DNA of 45,529 nt from Nitrososphaerota archaeon. GTDB taxonomy: Archaea > Thermoproteota > Nitrososphaeria > Nitrososphaerales > Nitrosopumilaceae. The notes beneath the pieces were generated by a model, which saw nothing but the letters and a program-made list of their open reading frames with translations, did no database searches and had not been told where the DNA came from. The translations under genes and the position numbers were made by a program. This document shows, piece after piece, positions 1-8,238 of this stretch (positions are counted from its first letter, which is position 1; every line of letters starts with the position of its first letter). The DNA is taken from assembly GCA_016872055.1 (NCBI GenBank), contig VHBH01000004.1:1-45529 (forward strand). The letters run 5' to 3'.

Positions 1-48
1 CCAGTACCGGAAACATTGGAACTCCCAAAACAAAAATCTGAAAATTAG
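1..48 (+). CDS. C-terminal tail of an upstream gene (partial)
   Basis: The first frame is open from the window edge to a TAG at 46-48 and encodes a short, proline- and charge-rich tail (PVPETLELPKQKSEN). Nothing identifies the product. A TATA-like element and the cupredoxin start follow at once, which fits a gene end here. The call rests only on frame openness over 16 codons, so it may be chance. Confidence 0.35.
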   Translation, partial: PVPETLELPKQKSEN

Positions 49-49
49 C

Positions 50-63
50 ACTAAACTTATAAG
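50..63 (+). promoter_or_regulatory. TATA-box-like element of the cupredoxin gene
   Basis: An AT-rich element containing CTTATAAG lies about 20-25 bp before the ATG at 80. At the usual archaeal TATA-to-start-site distance, transcription would begin at or very near that ATG, so the mRNA is probably leaderless. Confidence 0.5.
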
Positions 64-79
64 ACTTTTAGCGACAATA

Positions 80-553
80 ATGGTGTTGAGCAGCAAACCA
101 ACATCTAGTCATGCATATGGAATTGGCATTATAACATTGCTCGTTGGGGTGTCGATTGGAGTCGGTTACTATCAGATTTATTATCTTCCGGAATCAATGG
201 CAAAGCCAAAGGTATCTGAAGCAATCCTAAACCCATCTGACGAAATTGAGGTAAAAATGGTCGAAGGCTCTGGCAACCCTGAGCAAAAGGATAACTATAT
301 TCCAAAGACAATCAATGTTCAGCTGGGAATCGATAACCGTGTTATCTGGGTAAACTATGATGCAACTCCTCACACTGTATCGCCAAACAAGGCGACTGAG
401 GACTCGTACAGCGGAGAATTTGGCTCACCAGGCGTCGTAAAGCCTGGAGAAAACTATGAATTCCTCTTTACAGAGGCTACAGAAATTGAATATCACTGCT
501 CTCCACATCCATGGATGAAGGGCAAAGTAGTGGTAACAAAGCAGAGATTCTAG
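80..553 (+). CDS. Membrane-anchored type I copper protein (cupredoxin/plastocyanin-like)
   Basis: The protein has 157 residues, with a single N-terminal hydrophobic segment at about residues 13-35 that works as an uncleaved anchor or signal. A cupredoxin domain fills the rest. The four type I copper ligands are visible: H98 in a PHTV motif, then C140, H143 and M146 in the C-terminal loop HCSPHPWMKG. Proteins of this kind are abundant in ammonia-oxidising archaea, where small blue copper proteins are thought to replace cytochrome c as electron carriers outside the membrane. The specific redox partner cannot be read from the sequence. The gene ends on a CTAG shared with the convergent neighbour. 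Confidence 0.9.
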   Translation: MVLSSKPTSSHAYGIGIITLLVGVSIGVGYYQIYYLPESMAKPKVSEAILNPSDEIEVKMVEGSGNPEQKDNYIPKTINVQLGIDNRVIWVNYDATPHTVSPNKATEDSYSGEFGSPGVVKPGENYEFLFTEATEIEYHCSPHPWMKGKVVVTKQRF

Positions 554-897
554 GAAAAACTAGCAAAAACAACGTCACTTTCAATTTCTTTGTGTTGCTC
601 TATTATTGATGCGCGAAACTTGACGTCGTGCTTTTGTGCAGGCTCAAAGGTAATCTGCGCAGTAAAGTCGGCCTTGTTGTTTGGCATGGATTCCCGGCTT
701 ATGAAAAGCCTCGAACTGCGCTGAGATATTTTTTTGCCGTTATGCGATGTAAATAACATGAGTTCATTGGATCCGAGAATTTGGGTGTTAAGGACAATGC
801 TATCGTATTTTCCGGAATAATTTACCAGTATAGTACCTATGATGTCTGAATTTGGACTAATGTTTTTGTTCTGTAGGACTATCTCGATATCTTTCAT
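550..897 (-). CDS. Small beta-strand-rich protein, possibly arrestin-like fold
   Basis: This is a 115-residue soluble protein with no signal peptide or membrane segment. Alternating hydrophobic residues suggest an all-beta sandwich, and the opening pattern (I-x-I-V-L, a P-N-S-D turn, then I-x-G-T-I-L-V) resembles the first strands of arrestin-like or Spo0M-like domains. That resemblance is weak and is only an inference. No catalytic motif is visible. It is convergent with the cupredoxin gene and the two share the palindromic stop CTAG. A tRNA-Arg gene lies just upstream on the same strand. Confidence 0.7.
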   Translation of the reverse strand: MKDIEIVLQNKNISPNSDIIGTILVNYSGKYDSIVLNTQILGSNELMLFTSHNGKKISQRSSRLFISRESMPNNKADFTAQITFEPAQKHDVKFRASIIEQHKEIESDVVFASFS

Positions 898-938
898 TGT
901 ATGCCGCAGGGTGTGATGTTAAATAATTTTTTAGGTGG

Positions 939-1013
939 CGGGCCAGAAGGGCTTCGATCCCTTGACCACTGGATTAGAAGTCCAGCACTCTATCCATGCT
1001 GAGCTACCGGCCC
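939..1013 (-). tRNA. tRNA-Arg (anticodon TCT)
   Basis: On the minus strand a 75-nt cloverleaf can be folded by eye. The acceptor strands GGGCCGG and CTGGCCC pair, with G as discriminator. The D arm holds TAGCTCAG. The anticodon stem CTGGA/TCCAG encloses loop CTTCTAA with anticodon TCT. The T arm is AGGGATCGAAGCCCT. No intron is seen. The encoded genomic sequence after the discriminator reads CC, so CCA is completed enzymatically. Confidence 0.95.
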
Positions 1014-1048
1014 AAACTCCTCAAAATGAGCTGGCATTTTAAGGGTTT

Positions 1049-1885
1049 TTACAACCATTTTTTCTGATTTGACTCCCTGATCAACTTGAAGAGAAATTGC
1101 TGGCAGTACCCTGCATATGGCCCAAAATACTCTGTGATTTCTTCGTGCAAAATTTGATATTTCTTTTGTGTCAGTGTTTTTCCCTCAAAGAGAAATCTCT
1201 CTGGATAGTATTCCTGCAGACTGCGAATTATCCAGCGGTCCAGCGGAAATGATTCCAGCTTTTCTAGTGAGAAAAGCAAAATACAGTCAGCTACCTTATC
1301 TCCAATCCCAAATATCTTCAGTAGGGATTCTTTAACTGTGTGATAGTCTTCCTTTTTTAGATGATCAAAGTCGATCTGGCCATTGCTGACTAGTCTTGAT
1401 GCCTCTTTAACAAATGACGCTCTGTATCCCAGGCCGCAGGATGACAACTCTTGTCTTGTTGCATTTGCCAATTTTTTTGGTTCTGGAAATGTATAGAATT
1501 CTTTATTATCAAATTTGATTTTTTTACCAAACTTTATTGTAATATTTTGCAAAGTTCGCCTGATGTTTTGTATGCTAGAATTAGATGATACAATAAATGA
1601 AATGTAGCACTGGAACGGATCCTGTCGCATTAGCCGAAGGCCTGCAAATTCTTTTACTGCCTTTTTTATTATTTTGTCTTGGGATATTGATTTAATTATT
1701 TTCTCAAAATTGTCTTTTTCTCTGAATAAATCATAATCTTGTTTTTGATACGATGACACCATGCCGGGATTGCTCTCGTCAACCGATAAAACATCATAGC
1801 CGTTTATTCCATACCACTTGGTCCCAAACTTTTCCCACAAAAACACTTGGCCACTGTTGATGGTATGATCTAGGTTGATTTGCAT
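1049..1885 (-). CDS. 8-oxoguanine DNA glycosylase, OGG1-like (HhH-GPD)
   Basis: The protein has 278 residues when started at the ATG at 1885. An N-terminal OGG_N-like beta region opens with an NSGQVFLWEKFG motif. The helix-hairpin-helix GPD core ends in FGIGDKVADCI with catalytic Lys near residue 197, and the essential Asp near 216 lies in FPLDRWI. The family removes 8-oxoguanine opposite C and cleaves by beta-lyase chemistry. A longer frame opens at 1969, but its extra residues would lie inside the nuclease gene. The ATG at 1885 overlaps the upstream stop as TAATG, which argues for translational coupling with the beta-CASP nuclease. Confidence 0.9.
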   Translation of the reverse strand: MQINLDHTINSGQVFLWEKFGTKWYGINGYDVLSVDESNPGMVSSYQKQDYDLFREKDNFEKIIKSISQDKIIKKAVKEFAGLRLMRQDPFQCYISFIVSSNSSIQNIRRTLQNITIKFGKKIKFDNKEFYTFPEPKKLANATRQELSSCGLGYRASFVKEASRLVSNGQIDFDHLKKEDYHTVKESLLKIFGIGDKVADCILLFSLEKLESFPLDRWIIRSLQEYYPERFLFEGKTLTQKKYQILHEEITEYFGPYAGYCQQFLFKLIRESNQKKWL

Positions 1886-3141
1886 TATATCGATATGACG
1901 TCGCCCATCTTTGGGGCATGTGCATCGAAGCCAAACCGCTCGTTGATTTCCTGTGCAAACTTTGTGCACGAGTTTCCATCCCCGTGGACAGTCAGGACCT
2001 TGGGATTTCCCTTGATCTTCTTGATTAGATCAAATAACGCGTTTCTATCAGAATGCCCTGAAAACTCGAACTGTCGTACTTGGGCCTCTGCCTTTCGCTC
2101 TCTACCTTGGACTGAAATCTTGCCTGAATCTAGAAGCCTTCTGCCGGGCGTACCCTCACCTTGATATGATACAAGTGCAATTCCATTTTTTTTGTCAAGC
2201 GCCAATTCTTGCAGATAAAAGACAGCGTTTCCGCCAACTAGCATTCCTGCAGGCGATATTACAACACATGGCTCTGCAAGCTCGCGCTTTCGCTCTGAGT
2301 GAGTCCTCACCCAGACTGTATTTTCTATTGCATCTACAAATACCTCATAGTCTCGGAGATATTCTGGATATCGTAGTAACACTTCGTTGACACTTAGCGC
2401 CATTCCATCCATGATTATTTTGTGCTTGAACTTGGCGTTTTTTAAAATGCAGGCAATTTCCTGGGAGCGCTCTACAGAAAATGCTGGAACAAACAGGGTT
2501 CCCTTTTGATCCAGTATTTCATTTGCAAACTCGATGAACTTTTCCTCAGATTCCTTTCTTGGCATTTGTTCTGTTTGAGAATAGGTACTCTCTGTGATTA
2601 GCATATCAATTTCACCAATGTCGAGGTCTGCTTCGCGCAACATTCTGGAGCCGTTTACGTTGATGTCTCCAGTGTAGAAGAGTTTTTTTCCTTCAGATTC
2701 GACTAGGACGGTTCCTCCACCCACAACGTGGCCGGAATCTCGAAGTTCAAACGATGACTTGCCATGAGTGATTTTTTCGTTAAAGCCAACTCGCTTTGCA
2801 TGCGAATACATCTTGTGAACTTCGGGCAAACCAAACGGGTGGGCTTCCTTTTCCAGTCGTAGCATGTCTTCGATTAGAATTCTACTGAGATCAAATGTTG
2901 GCGGAGTTGCATACACAGGGCAGGTACCACTAACATACATCAATGGTACATAGCCGGAATGGTCCAAATGCGCATGTGTTACTATGATGGAGTCGACTTC
3001 CTTTGGCATCACGTGCATTGGTGCCAGCAGGTTTTTTCCAAGATTTACTCCATAATCCAATAGGTAATTGGCCCCTTCACAGTTTACCAAAAAGCCAGAC
3101 CTTCCTACCTCTAGGCCTGCCCCCAAAACTTTTACTTTCAA
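1885..3141 (-). CDS. MBL-fold beta-CASP ribonuclease, aCPSF2-type (no KH domains)
   Basis: This 418-residue protein carries the metallo-beta-lactamase motif HAHLDH at residues 56-61, a later histidine in DSGHVVGGG, and the metal-bridging Asp in YTGDI. It also has the beta-CASP motifs: the acidic TEST, FSGHSD, and VHGD near the C-terminus. There are no N-terminal KH domains, so it corresponds to the shorter archaeal CPSF73 relative (aCPSF2) rather than aCPSF1. Family members are Zn-dependent endo- or 5'-3' exoribonucleases acting in RNA processing and decay. It is first in a two-gene unit with the OGG1-like glycosylase. An AT-rich TTTTAA element sits about 25 bp before its start. Confidence 0.9.
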   Translation of the reverse strand: MKVKVLGAGLEVGRSGFLVNCEGANYLLDYGVNLGKNLLAPMHVMPKEVDSIIVTHAHLDHSGYVPLMYVSGTCPVYATPPTFDLSRILIEDMLRLEKEAHPFGLPEVHKMYSHAKRVGFNEKITHGKSSFELRDSGHVVGGGTVLVESEGKKLFYTGDINVNGSRMLREADLDIGEIDMLITESTYSQTEQMPRKESEEKFIEFANEILDQKGTLFVPAFSVERSQEIACILKNAKFKHKIIMDGMALSVNEVLLRYPEYLRDYEVFVDAIENTVWVRTHSERKRELAEPCVVISPAGMLVGGNAVFYLQELALDKKNGIALVSYQGEGTPGRRLLDSGKISVQGRERKAEAQVRQFEFSGHSDRNALFDLIKKIKGNPKVLTVHGDGNSCTKFAQEINERFGFDAHAPKMGDVISI

Positions 3142-3255
3142 GAGATTGGGATGGTTTTTGGTCTACGTTAAAAGGTTGTCACAAGGACGACCGATCGTTG
3201 CGCTAATAATATAATCTTCAAAAGCTTTAATTAGTCAAACCTAAGATCCTTTTTC

Positions 3256-3468
3256 ATGGGTAGAACTTTTGACCAATGGTGGAATTCAATTCCTGCAGAC
3301 CTACGCAACAAAACCCGCGCAGGCGATGAAGGAAACAAACCACTGTTAAACCAAATTAATTGGGTTTGGGTAAAAAATCTGATGGACAAAAGAGCTGACT
3401 TGAATCCAAGTGCAGCTGAATTGCTAGATTGGGTAACAAGCGGCCAAATCGACGCAATGCGAAAGTAA
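3256..3468 (+). CDS. Small conserved-looking hypothetical protein, 70 aa
   Basis: The protein is tryptophan-rich and soluble (five Trp in 70 residues), opening with FDQWWNSIP and carrying WVWVKNL in the middle. It is probably mostly helical. I do not recognise a family. Support for a real gene comes from clean codon use, an AT-rich promoter-like stretch (AAGCTTTAATTAG) at about 3219-3235, and its position alone between two well-supported genes. Its function is unknown. Confidence 0.7.
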   Translation: MGRTFDQWWNSIPADLRNKTRAGDEGNKPLLNQINWVWVKNLMDKRADLNPSAAELLDWVTSGQIDAMRK

Positions 3469-3566
3469 AAACCATCTGTATACCTTTTTTATATTTTGAA
3501 AATTTTTTGTTTATTTGATCGCGCACATCGATCAAAAAATAACGCTGTTGAATATTTCAATCATGG

Positions 3567-3574
3567 TTTAAATA
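3567..3574 (+). promoter_or_regulatory. TATA box of the ferredoxin gene
   Basis: TTTAAATA matches the archaeal TATA consensus and lies 34-41 bp before the ferredoxin ATG, predicting a leader of about 10 nt. Confidence 0.55.
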
Positions 3575-3607
3575 GTTAGCACAGGCAAATTACATTAAGT
3601 GAAATAA

Positions 3608-3910
3608 ATGCCAATAGCAATACTTCCAGACGTTGATGAACAAAGATGTATTGGCTGCGCACTATGCGTAGAAATCTGTACATCTCTTGGCCCAGACGTA
3701 CTCCGAGTAAAACCAGTCGAAGGCTGGAAAAGAGGTAAGGCATTTGTCTTTTACCCAGAAAGATGCATCTCCGATGGAGCATGCATCGGTGTTTGCCCAA
3801 CAAAGTCAATCTTCTGGATGAGACCAATGAACTACACAGCTGGACAACCAGTTCCTCTACACAGAAACGGAGTTTTCGTAAAAGGCTGGGCAGAAGACGC
3901 AGGTCTTTAG
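3608..3910 (+). CDS. Dicluster ferredoxin with Asp-containing second cluster motif
   Basis: This 100-residue ferredoxin has a complete four-Cys motif at C14, C17, C20 and C24. Its second motif, C53-x2-D56-x2-C59-x3-C63-P, has Asp replacing the second Cys. That Asp pattern is known from the seven-iron ferredoxins of Sulfolobales and from Pyrococcus ferredoxin, where it yields a 3Fe-4S or Asp-ligated 4Fe-4S cluster. Here it sits in the second position, opposite to Sulfolobus. A C-terminal tail of about 30 residues follows. It is a candidate soluble electron carrier, possibly to the NuoEFG-less complex I encoded 13 kb away, but that link is inference. Confidence 0.9.
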   Translation: MPIAILPDVDEQRCIGCALCVEICTSLGPDVLRVKPVEGWKRGKAFVFYPERCISDGACIGVCPTKSIFWMRPMNYTAGQPVPLHRNGVFVKGWAEDAGL

Positions 3911-3942
3911 ACCGCTTTCTTTCTTTTTACTTTTTTATTTGT
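3902..3942 (+). terminator. Hairpin plus T-tracts after the ferredoxin gene
   Basis: The palindrome GGTCTTTAGACC (3902-3913) includes the stop codon and is followed by several T-runs up to about 3942. Archaeal termination needs mainly oligo-T, which is clearly present. The tail runs into the 3' end of the convergent tgtA gene. Confidence 0.5.
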
Positions 3943-5429
3943 CTAGTTTTGACTGATTTTGGTATTTTTTGAGATTTTAGGAAGTCGTTCTTTTCGAGAT
4001 GAATTTTCTCGAACTTGTTGTTCTGCAAAAAAGCCTTCCAGGTCTTTGAAAATTCTGTAAATTCTTCTGGCTTTGCGTTGGTATTTGCCATTACATAATG
4101 CGCTGCTGGATAAAGGTCGGAGATCTCCAGAGGTATCAGTCCTAGATATGGGTTGAACTGGCAAAACTGAACTTTATCTTCTTTGTATTTTTTCTTGATT
4201 TTGGAGTAATCTCCTGAAAGATAGAATGGTTTGTCTGCCGTATCTCTTAGAATTACGAGCTCTTTTTTGTCGGTCTTAAAAGCCCGAACTGTTCTGTGAT
4301 ATGATAGAAGCTCCGGTCTGAACTGGTCCTCTGGGGTGTATAGGAATAATGCCCTCTCCTTGAATTTAGGAGTGGTTTTTGCCAAAAACTCGGAATTTGC
4401 AGTAAAGACATTCAGTGTTTCGTAGAGCTTTGGGTGAGCCTTTATCTTTTTGACGACATACTCCCAGAGCCTACCTTCGTGGATTGCCTCCTTGGTCCTA
4501 TCTACTTCGGACTTGATAGCATATAGATTATGGAGGGCAATACAGGGGATTCGCTCATTTGCTGGCAATTCTGAGAGTGACTTGGGGGTGTATTTTTTGC
4601 AAACCTCGCAGTTGCACGCAAAATATTGCATCTCGGTGAGTTGGTTTGTTCTGTCATCTGAGATGTACCTATCGTGCTTTGCATAAAGCATGTAGGATGC
4701 AGAATCAAATGTGTCATAACCCAAGGCAATTGCAATTGGTATTGTAAGTGGATGGCCTGCGCCAAACAAGTGAAGCGGTATTGAATCCGGGATTAGCTTT
4801 TTTGCTTCAAGAATAATTTTTGCCAAGAGACCATACTCGTATGACTCCATTACCTCAACTGGGCTGCCAAATGCAAGCATCTGGTATCCCTGTGATAGTA
4901 GGCTACTAGTTGATCTTCTAACCAAGTCCAGGTGTTCCGCTCCCTGGATTGGACCAATCCAGATCTGGCCATTTTCTTTTTTGTCCTTGATTGTTTTCTC
5001 TGTTACTGCTAGTGTATGGTCGACATAGTCCTTTGCCTTTTTCTTTGGTAGCCCGTATCCAGTAGGCTTGTCCAGAGGTATTGCAATGTCCGTCATTATT
5101 TTTTGTTCATAGTCGGCCATGGCATCTGGCGTGACATCTACTTGGCCATATTCTAGTACTTGGTATCCACCAGAGTCCGTCATGATGCTGCCGTCGAATT
5201 TTATGATATCATGAATGCCACGCCTTACAGCTTCGTCACCCCAGCGCTTCATTGTGATGTATGCATTTGTTATGACAAGATCAAAACCCATTTGTCTTAG
5301 CTTTGATGGTGGAATGCTTTGCTTTACTGGGTGAATCACCGGGACAAATGCAGGAGTCTCTACTTTGCCGTGATTTGTCTGCAGTATTGCTATTCTTGCT
5401 GCAAGGTCTGTCTTTAGAATTTCAAACAT
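3927..5429 (-). CDS. tgtA: Archaeosine tRNA-guanine transglycosylase (TgtA)
   Basis: This 500-residue enzyme exchanges guanine-15 in the D-loop of archaeal tRNAs for preQ0, the first step of archaeosine synthesis. The TIM-barrel active site is visible: D85 in MTDSGGYQ and the nucleophile Asp near 242 in DTFDSASY. The Zn site is C272-x-C274-x2-C277 with H300. About 200 residues follow the catalytic domain, ending in a basic tail, and no clear PUA domain can be recognised there. It is the second gene after the AK6-like kinase, 4 nt apart on the same strand, so the two are probably co-transcribed. Confidence 0.93.
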   Translation of the reverse strand: MFEILKTDLAARIAILQTNHGKVETPAFVPVIHPVKQSIPPSKLRQMGFDLVITNAYITMKRWGDEAVRRGIHDIIKFDGSIMTDSGGYQVLEYGQVDVTPDAMADYEQKIMTDIAIPLDKPTGYGLPKKKAKDYVDHTLAVTEKTIKDKKENGQIWIGPIQGAEHLDLVRRSTSSLLSQGYQMLAFGSPVEVMESYEYGLLAKIILEAKKLIPDSIPLHLFGAGHPLTIPIAIALGYDTFDSASYMLYAKHDRYISDDRTNQLTEMQYFACNCEVCKKYTPKSLSELPANERIPCIALHNLYAIKSEVDRTKEAIHEGRLWEYVVKKIKAHPKLYETLNVFTANSEFLAKTTPKFKERALFLYTPEDQFRPELLSYHRTVRAFKTDKKELVILRDTADKPFYLSGDYSKIKKKYKEDKVQFCQFNPYLGLIPLEISDLYPAAHYVMANTNAKPEEFTEFSKTWKAFLQNNKFEKIHLEKNDFLKSQKIPKSVKTRQIKK

Positions 5430-5433
5430 GGGA

Positions 5434-5988
5434 TCACTCTTTATTTGGGAAAAACTTTGCCAAGTCTCCTTTACGTGATACTAAATCCAGCCAGTCTATT
5501 TTATCTCCTTTGGATTTGCGCTGTGTGATCAAGCCTATCTTTGCTATGATTTGGCTAGGGGATAAATTGGTAGCATTGATTTGAAATGTCTTTTTGATGC
5601 CAAAGCTTGCAATAGAGTCGTATTCTATTATGCCTAGGATTTCACTTCCTACGTTTTCTATGATTTTCTTTTGCGTGTATTTTCTTTTTTTGTAAACTGG
5701 GATTAGCTTGTATGGATTTTTTCGCAAAATTATTGTTGTACTTACCCGTGTTTTATCCAAGACATATGGGGCTAGGTGTCCAACTATGATACTGTTCTTT
5801 TTTGCTAATTTTTTTACTAGCCTTGCCAATTTTTTTACGTCAACGTCTAGTGTTGAGCCAGATTTTTCATAGACTTTGTTTTGTATTGCGATTTGGTTTA
5901 GGTCAAGTATTGGCAGGTCTAGTTTTTGTGCCAATTTTTCAGAGACTGTATGTTTGCCTACACCTGGATTGCCAGTAATTACTAACAT
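5434..5988 (-). CDS. AK6/Fap7-type adenylate kinase
   Basis: The protein has 184 residues with a P-loop at its N-terminus (GNPGVGKHT, residues 6-14). It also has a hydrophobic strand ending in VGHLAPYV, and a KKRKYTQKKI segment in the position of the lid and ENVGSEILG typical of the AK6/Fap7 group. In eukaryotes and archaea this group couples adenylate kinase or ATPase activity to late 40S/30S ribosomal subunit maturation through RpS14/uS11. The C-terminal 40 residues, rich in Lys and ending FFPNKE, are an extension. It is divergent from the YchF-like GTPase with about 74 bp between starts. Confidence 0.8.
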   Translation of the reverse strand: MLVITGNPGVGKHTVSEKLAQKLDLPILDLNQIAIQNKVYEKSGSTLDVDVKKLARLVKKLAKKNSIIVGHLAPYVLDKTRVSTTIILRKNPYKLIPVYKKRKYTQKKIIENVGSEILGIIEYDSIASFGIKKTFQINATNLSPSQIIAKIGLITQRKSKGDKIDWLDLVSRKGDLAKFFPNKE

Positions 5989-6062
5989 GTAGGAGGCTAG
6001 TTTTACTCCACATTAAACAATTTCTGCAATCCTAATAAGAAGTGGTGATTTTTTTATCTTTG

Positions 6063-7256
6063 ATGTTTATCGGTCTTTTAGGCAAGGCAAATGTAGGAAA
6101 ATCCACGTTCTTTTCTGCATCTACTGAAACCGCAGTGCCAATTGGGAATTATCCATTTACCACAATAGAGCCAAACGTCGGGGTGACGTATGTAAAGACA
6201 AAATGTGCATGCAAGCATTTTGGCATTGCACACCAAAACCCAATGTGCTTGGATGGAATTCGACTAGTTCCTGTCAAAATCATTGATGTCGCGGGATTGG
6301 TACCGGGAGCACATGAGGGCAAGGGTCTAGGTAACAGGTTCCTAGACGATGCACGACAGGCAGATGTTCTAATTCATGTAGTGGATATTGCTGGCACAAC
6401 AGATATCCAGGGCCAGCCAGTCCCTGCGGGAACTCACAATCCTCTAGATGACGTGGAATTTGTTGAAAACGAGTTCAACCAGTGGTTTAAGCAAATCCTG
6501 ATGCGGGAATGGCAAAAATTACTAAAGGAAATTCTACAAAAGACAGCAACACTAGTAGAGGGAATAACAAGAAGGTTTTCCGGCCTTGGAATCAAGGACT
6601 ATCAAGTATCTGATATGCTAAAGGAGACTGGACTTGCTGCAAAAAAACCAACAGAGTGGACAGAGCAAGACATTTTGCAATTTGTAACCAAGCTTCGCAA
6701 AAAAACAAAACCAGTACTAATTGTGGCAAACAAGGCGGATTTGTGCAAGGATCTATCCATAATTGAGAAAATAAAAAAAGAAAGTCACGTGGTAACATGT
6801 AGTGCTGAATCTGAGTTATTACTCAGAAAAGCAAGCAAGGCAAATCTGATAAAATATGTTCCAGGCGATTCGTCATTTACCATATCAAACGAATCCACAA
6901 TAAATCCTCAACAAAAGCAAGCGCTGGATCTGGTAAAGTATGTGATGGGAAAAATCCAGACAACCGGCGTTCAATCGGCAATCAATTATGCTGTATTTGA
7001 TGTTCTCAAGTTCATCACAGTATATCCTGTAGAGGATGAGACCAAGCTCTCAAACAAGGATGGCGTCGTACTGCCTGACGCAAGACTGTTACCTGTCGGC
7101 TCTACTGCAAAAGAGCTGGCAGGCACAATACATGCAGATCTGGCAAAGGGATTTTTGCATGCAATTGACGCAAAGACAAAGCAGCGAATCAGTGCTGATC
7201 ACATCCTCAAGGACGGGGATGTAATCAAAATCATATCTAGCATGAGTCGTGGATAA
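6063..7256 (+). CDS. YchF/OLA1-related GTPase with C-terminal TGS domain
   Basis: Started at the ATG at 6063 the protein has 397 residues and begins directly with the G1 motif (MFIGLLGKANVGKST), as the family does. A GTG at 6042 would only add a hydrophobic leader. G3 is DVAGLVPGAHEGKGLG and G4 is NKADL. A TGS domain (about the last 75 residues) closes the protein. Archaeal members of this Obg-type group bind nucleotide and associate with ribosomes, but their exact role is open. The gene overlaps the promoter-proximal part of kae1: its stop lies 2 nt before the kae1 ATG, implying an operon. Confidence 0.88.
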   Translation: MFIGLLGKANVGKSTFFSASTETAVPIGNYPFTTIEPNVGVTYVKTKCACKHFGIAHQNPMCLDGIRLVPVKIIDVAGLVPGAHEGKGLGNRFLDDARQADVLIHVVDIAGTTDIQGQPVPAGTHNPLDDVEFVENEFNQWFKQILMREWQKLLKEILQKTATLVEGITRRFSGLGIKDYQVSDMLKETGLAAKKPTEWTEQDILQFVTKLRKKTKPVLIVANKADLCKDLSIIEKIKKESHVVTCSAESELLLRKASKANLIKYVPGDSSFTISNESTINPQQKQALDLVKYVMGKIQTTGVQSAINYAVFDVLKFITVYPVEDETKLSNKDGVVLPDARLLPVGSTAKELAGTIHADLAKGFLHAIDAKTKQRISADHILKDGDVIKIISSMSRG

Positions 7257-7257
7257 A

Positions 7258-8238
7258 ATGATCTGTTTAGGAATAGAAAGCACTGCACACACATTTTCAT
7301 GCGCTATAGTGGAAAAGAAAAACGAAAAGGGAAAAATTCTTTCTGATGTTCGCAAAATCTATCGACCACCAGACGGGCAAGGAATCCATCCGCGCGAAGC
7401 CTCGCGACACCACATTGAGCACAGTACCAGCGTTTTATCAGAGTGTATGCAAAAGGCAAATCTATCCATTAAAGACATTGACATTATTTCATATTCAGCC
7501 GGACCTGGCCTTGGACCGTGCCTGCGAGTCTCTGGCGTAATAGCTAGGACAATATCATCATATCACAAAATTCCAATCTATCCTGTCAATCATGCGATAG
7601 GGCACATCGAGCTGGGTAAAATGCTCACTGGAGCAAAGGATCCTCTGGTGTTACTAGTATCGGGAGGACATACAATGCTTGCTGCATTCAAGTACAAAAA
7701 ATGGAGAATATTTGGAGAGACACTTGACATAACACTTGGACAACTGCTGGACCAGTTTGGGCGCTCGCTTGGATTTGCATCACCATGCGGAAAAAAAATT
7801 GAAGAACTTGCGCAAGAATCTGATAACTATGTTGAACTACCATATGTCGTAAAAGGAAATGATGTGTCGTTTTCTGGACTAATGTCTGCAGCAAAAAGAA
7901 TCTCAAAAAACAAGCAGGATGCATGCTACTCCATACAGGAAACGGCATTTGCAATGATTGGCGAGGCTGCAGAACGGGCATTGTCTTTTACAGAAAAAAA
8001 GGAGCTGCTAGTAGTTGGTGGCGTTGCAGCAAACAAAAGACTCTCGCAAATATTTCGGCAAATCTGTACAAGACAAAAGGCAAAGTTCTTTGTCTCACCT
8101 CTGGATTATTCCGGAGATTGTGGCTCGCAAATTGCTTGGACTGGATTATTAGAGGCAACTGCAAAAAAGGGTGCAAAAATTCAGGATACGTTTGTCAGAC
8201 AATCCTGGAGACTAGATACAGTGCAAATTGATTACTGA
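7258..8238 (+). CDS. kae1: KEOPS subunit Kae1 (TsaD), tRNA t6A threonylcarbamoyltransferase
   Basis: This 326-residue protein carries the whole ASKHA-fold signature of Kae1/TsaD: MICLGIESTAHT at the start, SAGPGLGPCLR, metal ligands H112 and H116 in NHAIGHIE, LLVSGGHTM, and the C-terminal Asp in DYSGDCGSQ. It transfers threonylcarbamoyl to A37 of ANN-decoding tRNAs. Unlike many euryarchaeal versions there is no fused Bud32 kinase; the gene ends at the Kae1 domain. I chose the ATG at 7258 over a GTG at 7249 because family members start at MICLGIE. It overlaps the convergent neighbour by 7 nt. Confidence 0.95.
   Translation: MICLGIESTAHTFSCAIVEKKNEKGKILSDVRKIYRPPDGQGIHPREASRHHIEHSTSVLSECMQKANLSIKDIDIISYSAGPGLGPCLRVSGVIARTISSYHKIPIYPVNHAIGHIELGKMLTGAKDPLVLLVSGGHTMLAAFKYKKWRIFGETLDITLGQLLDQFGRSLGFASPCGKKIEELAQESDNYVELPYVVKGNDVSFSGLMSAAKRISKNKQDACYSIQETAFAMIGEAAERALSFTEKKELLVVGGVAANKRLSQIFRQICTRQKAKFFVSPLDYSGDCGSQIAWTGLLEATAKKGAKIQDTFVRQSWRLDTVQIDY

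Noticed and set aside
1886-1969. N-terminal extension of the OGG1-like gene
   Set aside because: Would overlap the nuclease C-terminus by 84 nt, and the family begins at the later Met.
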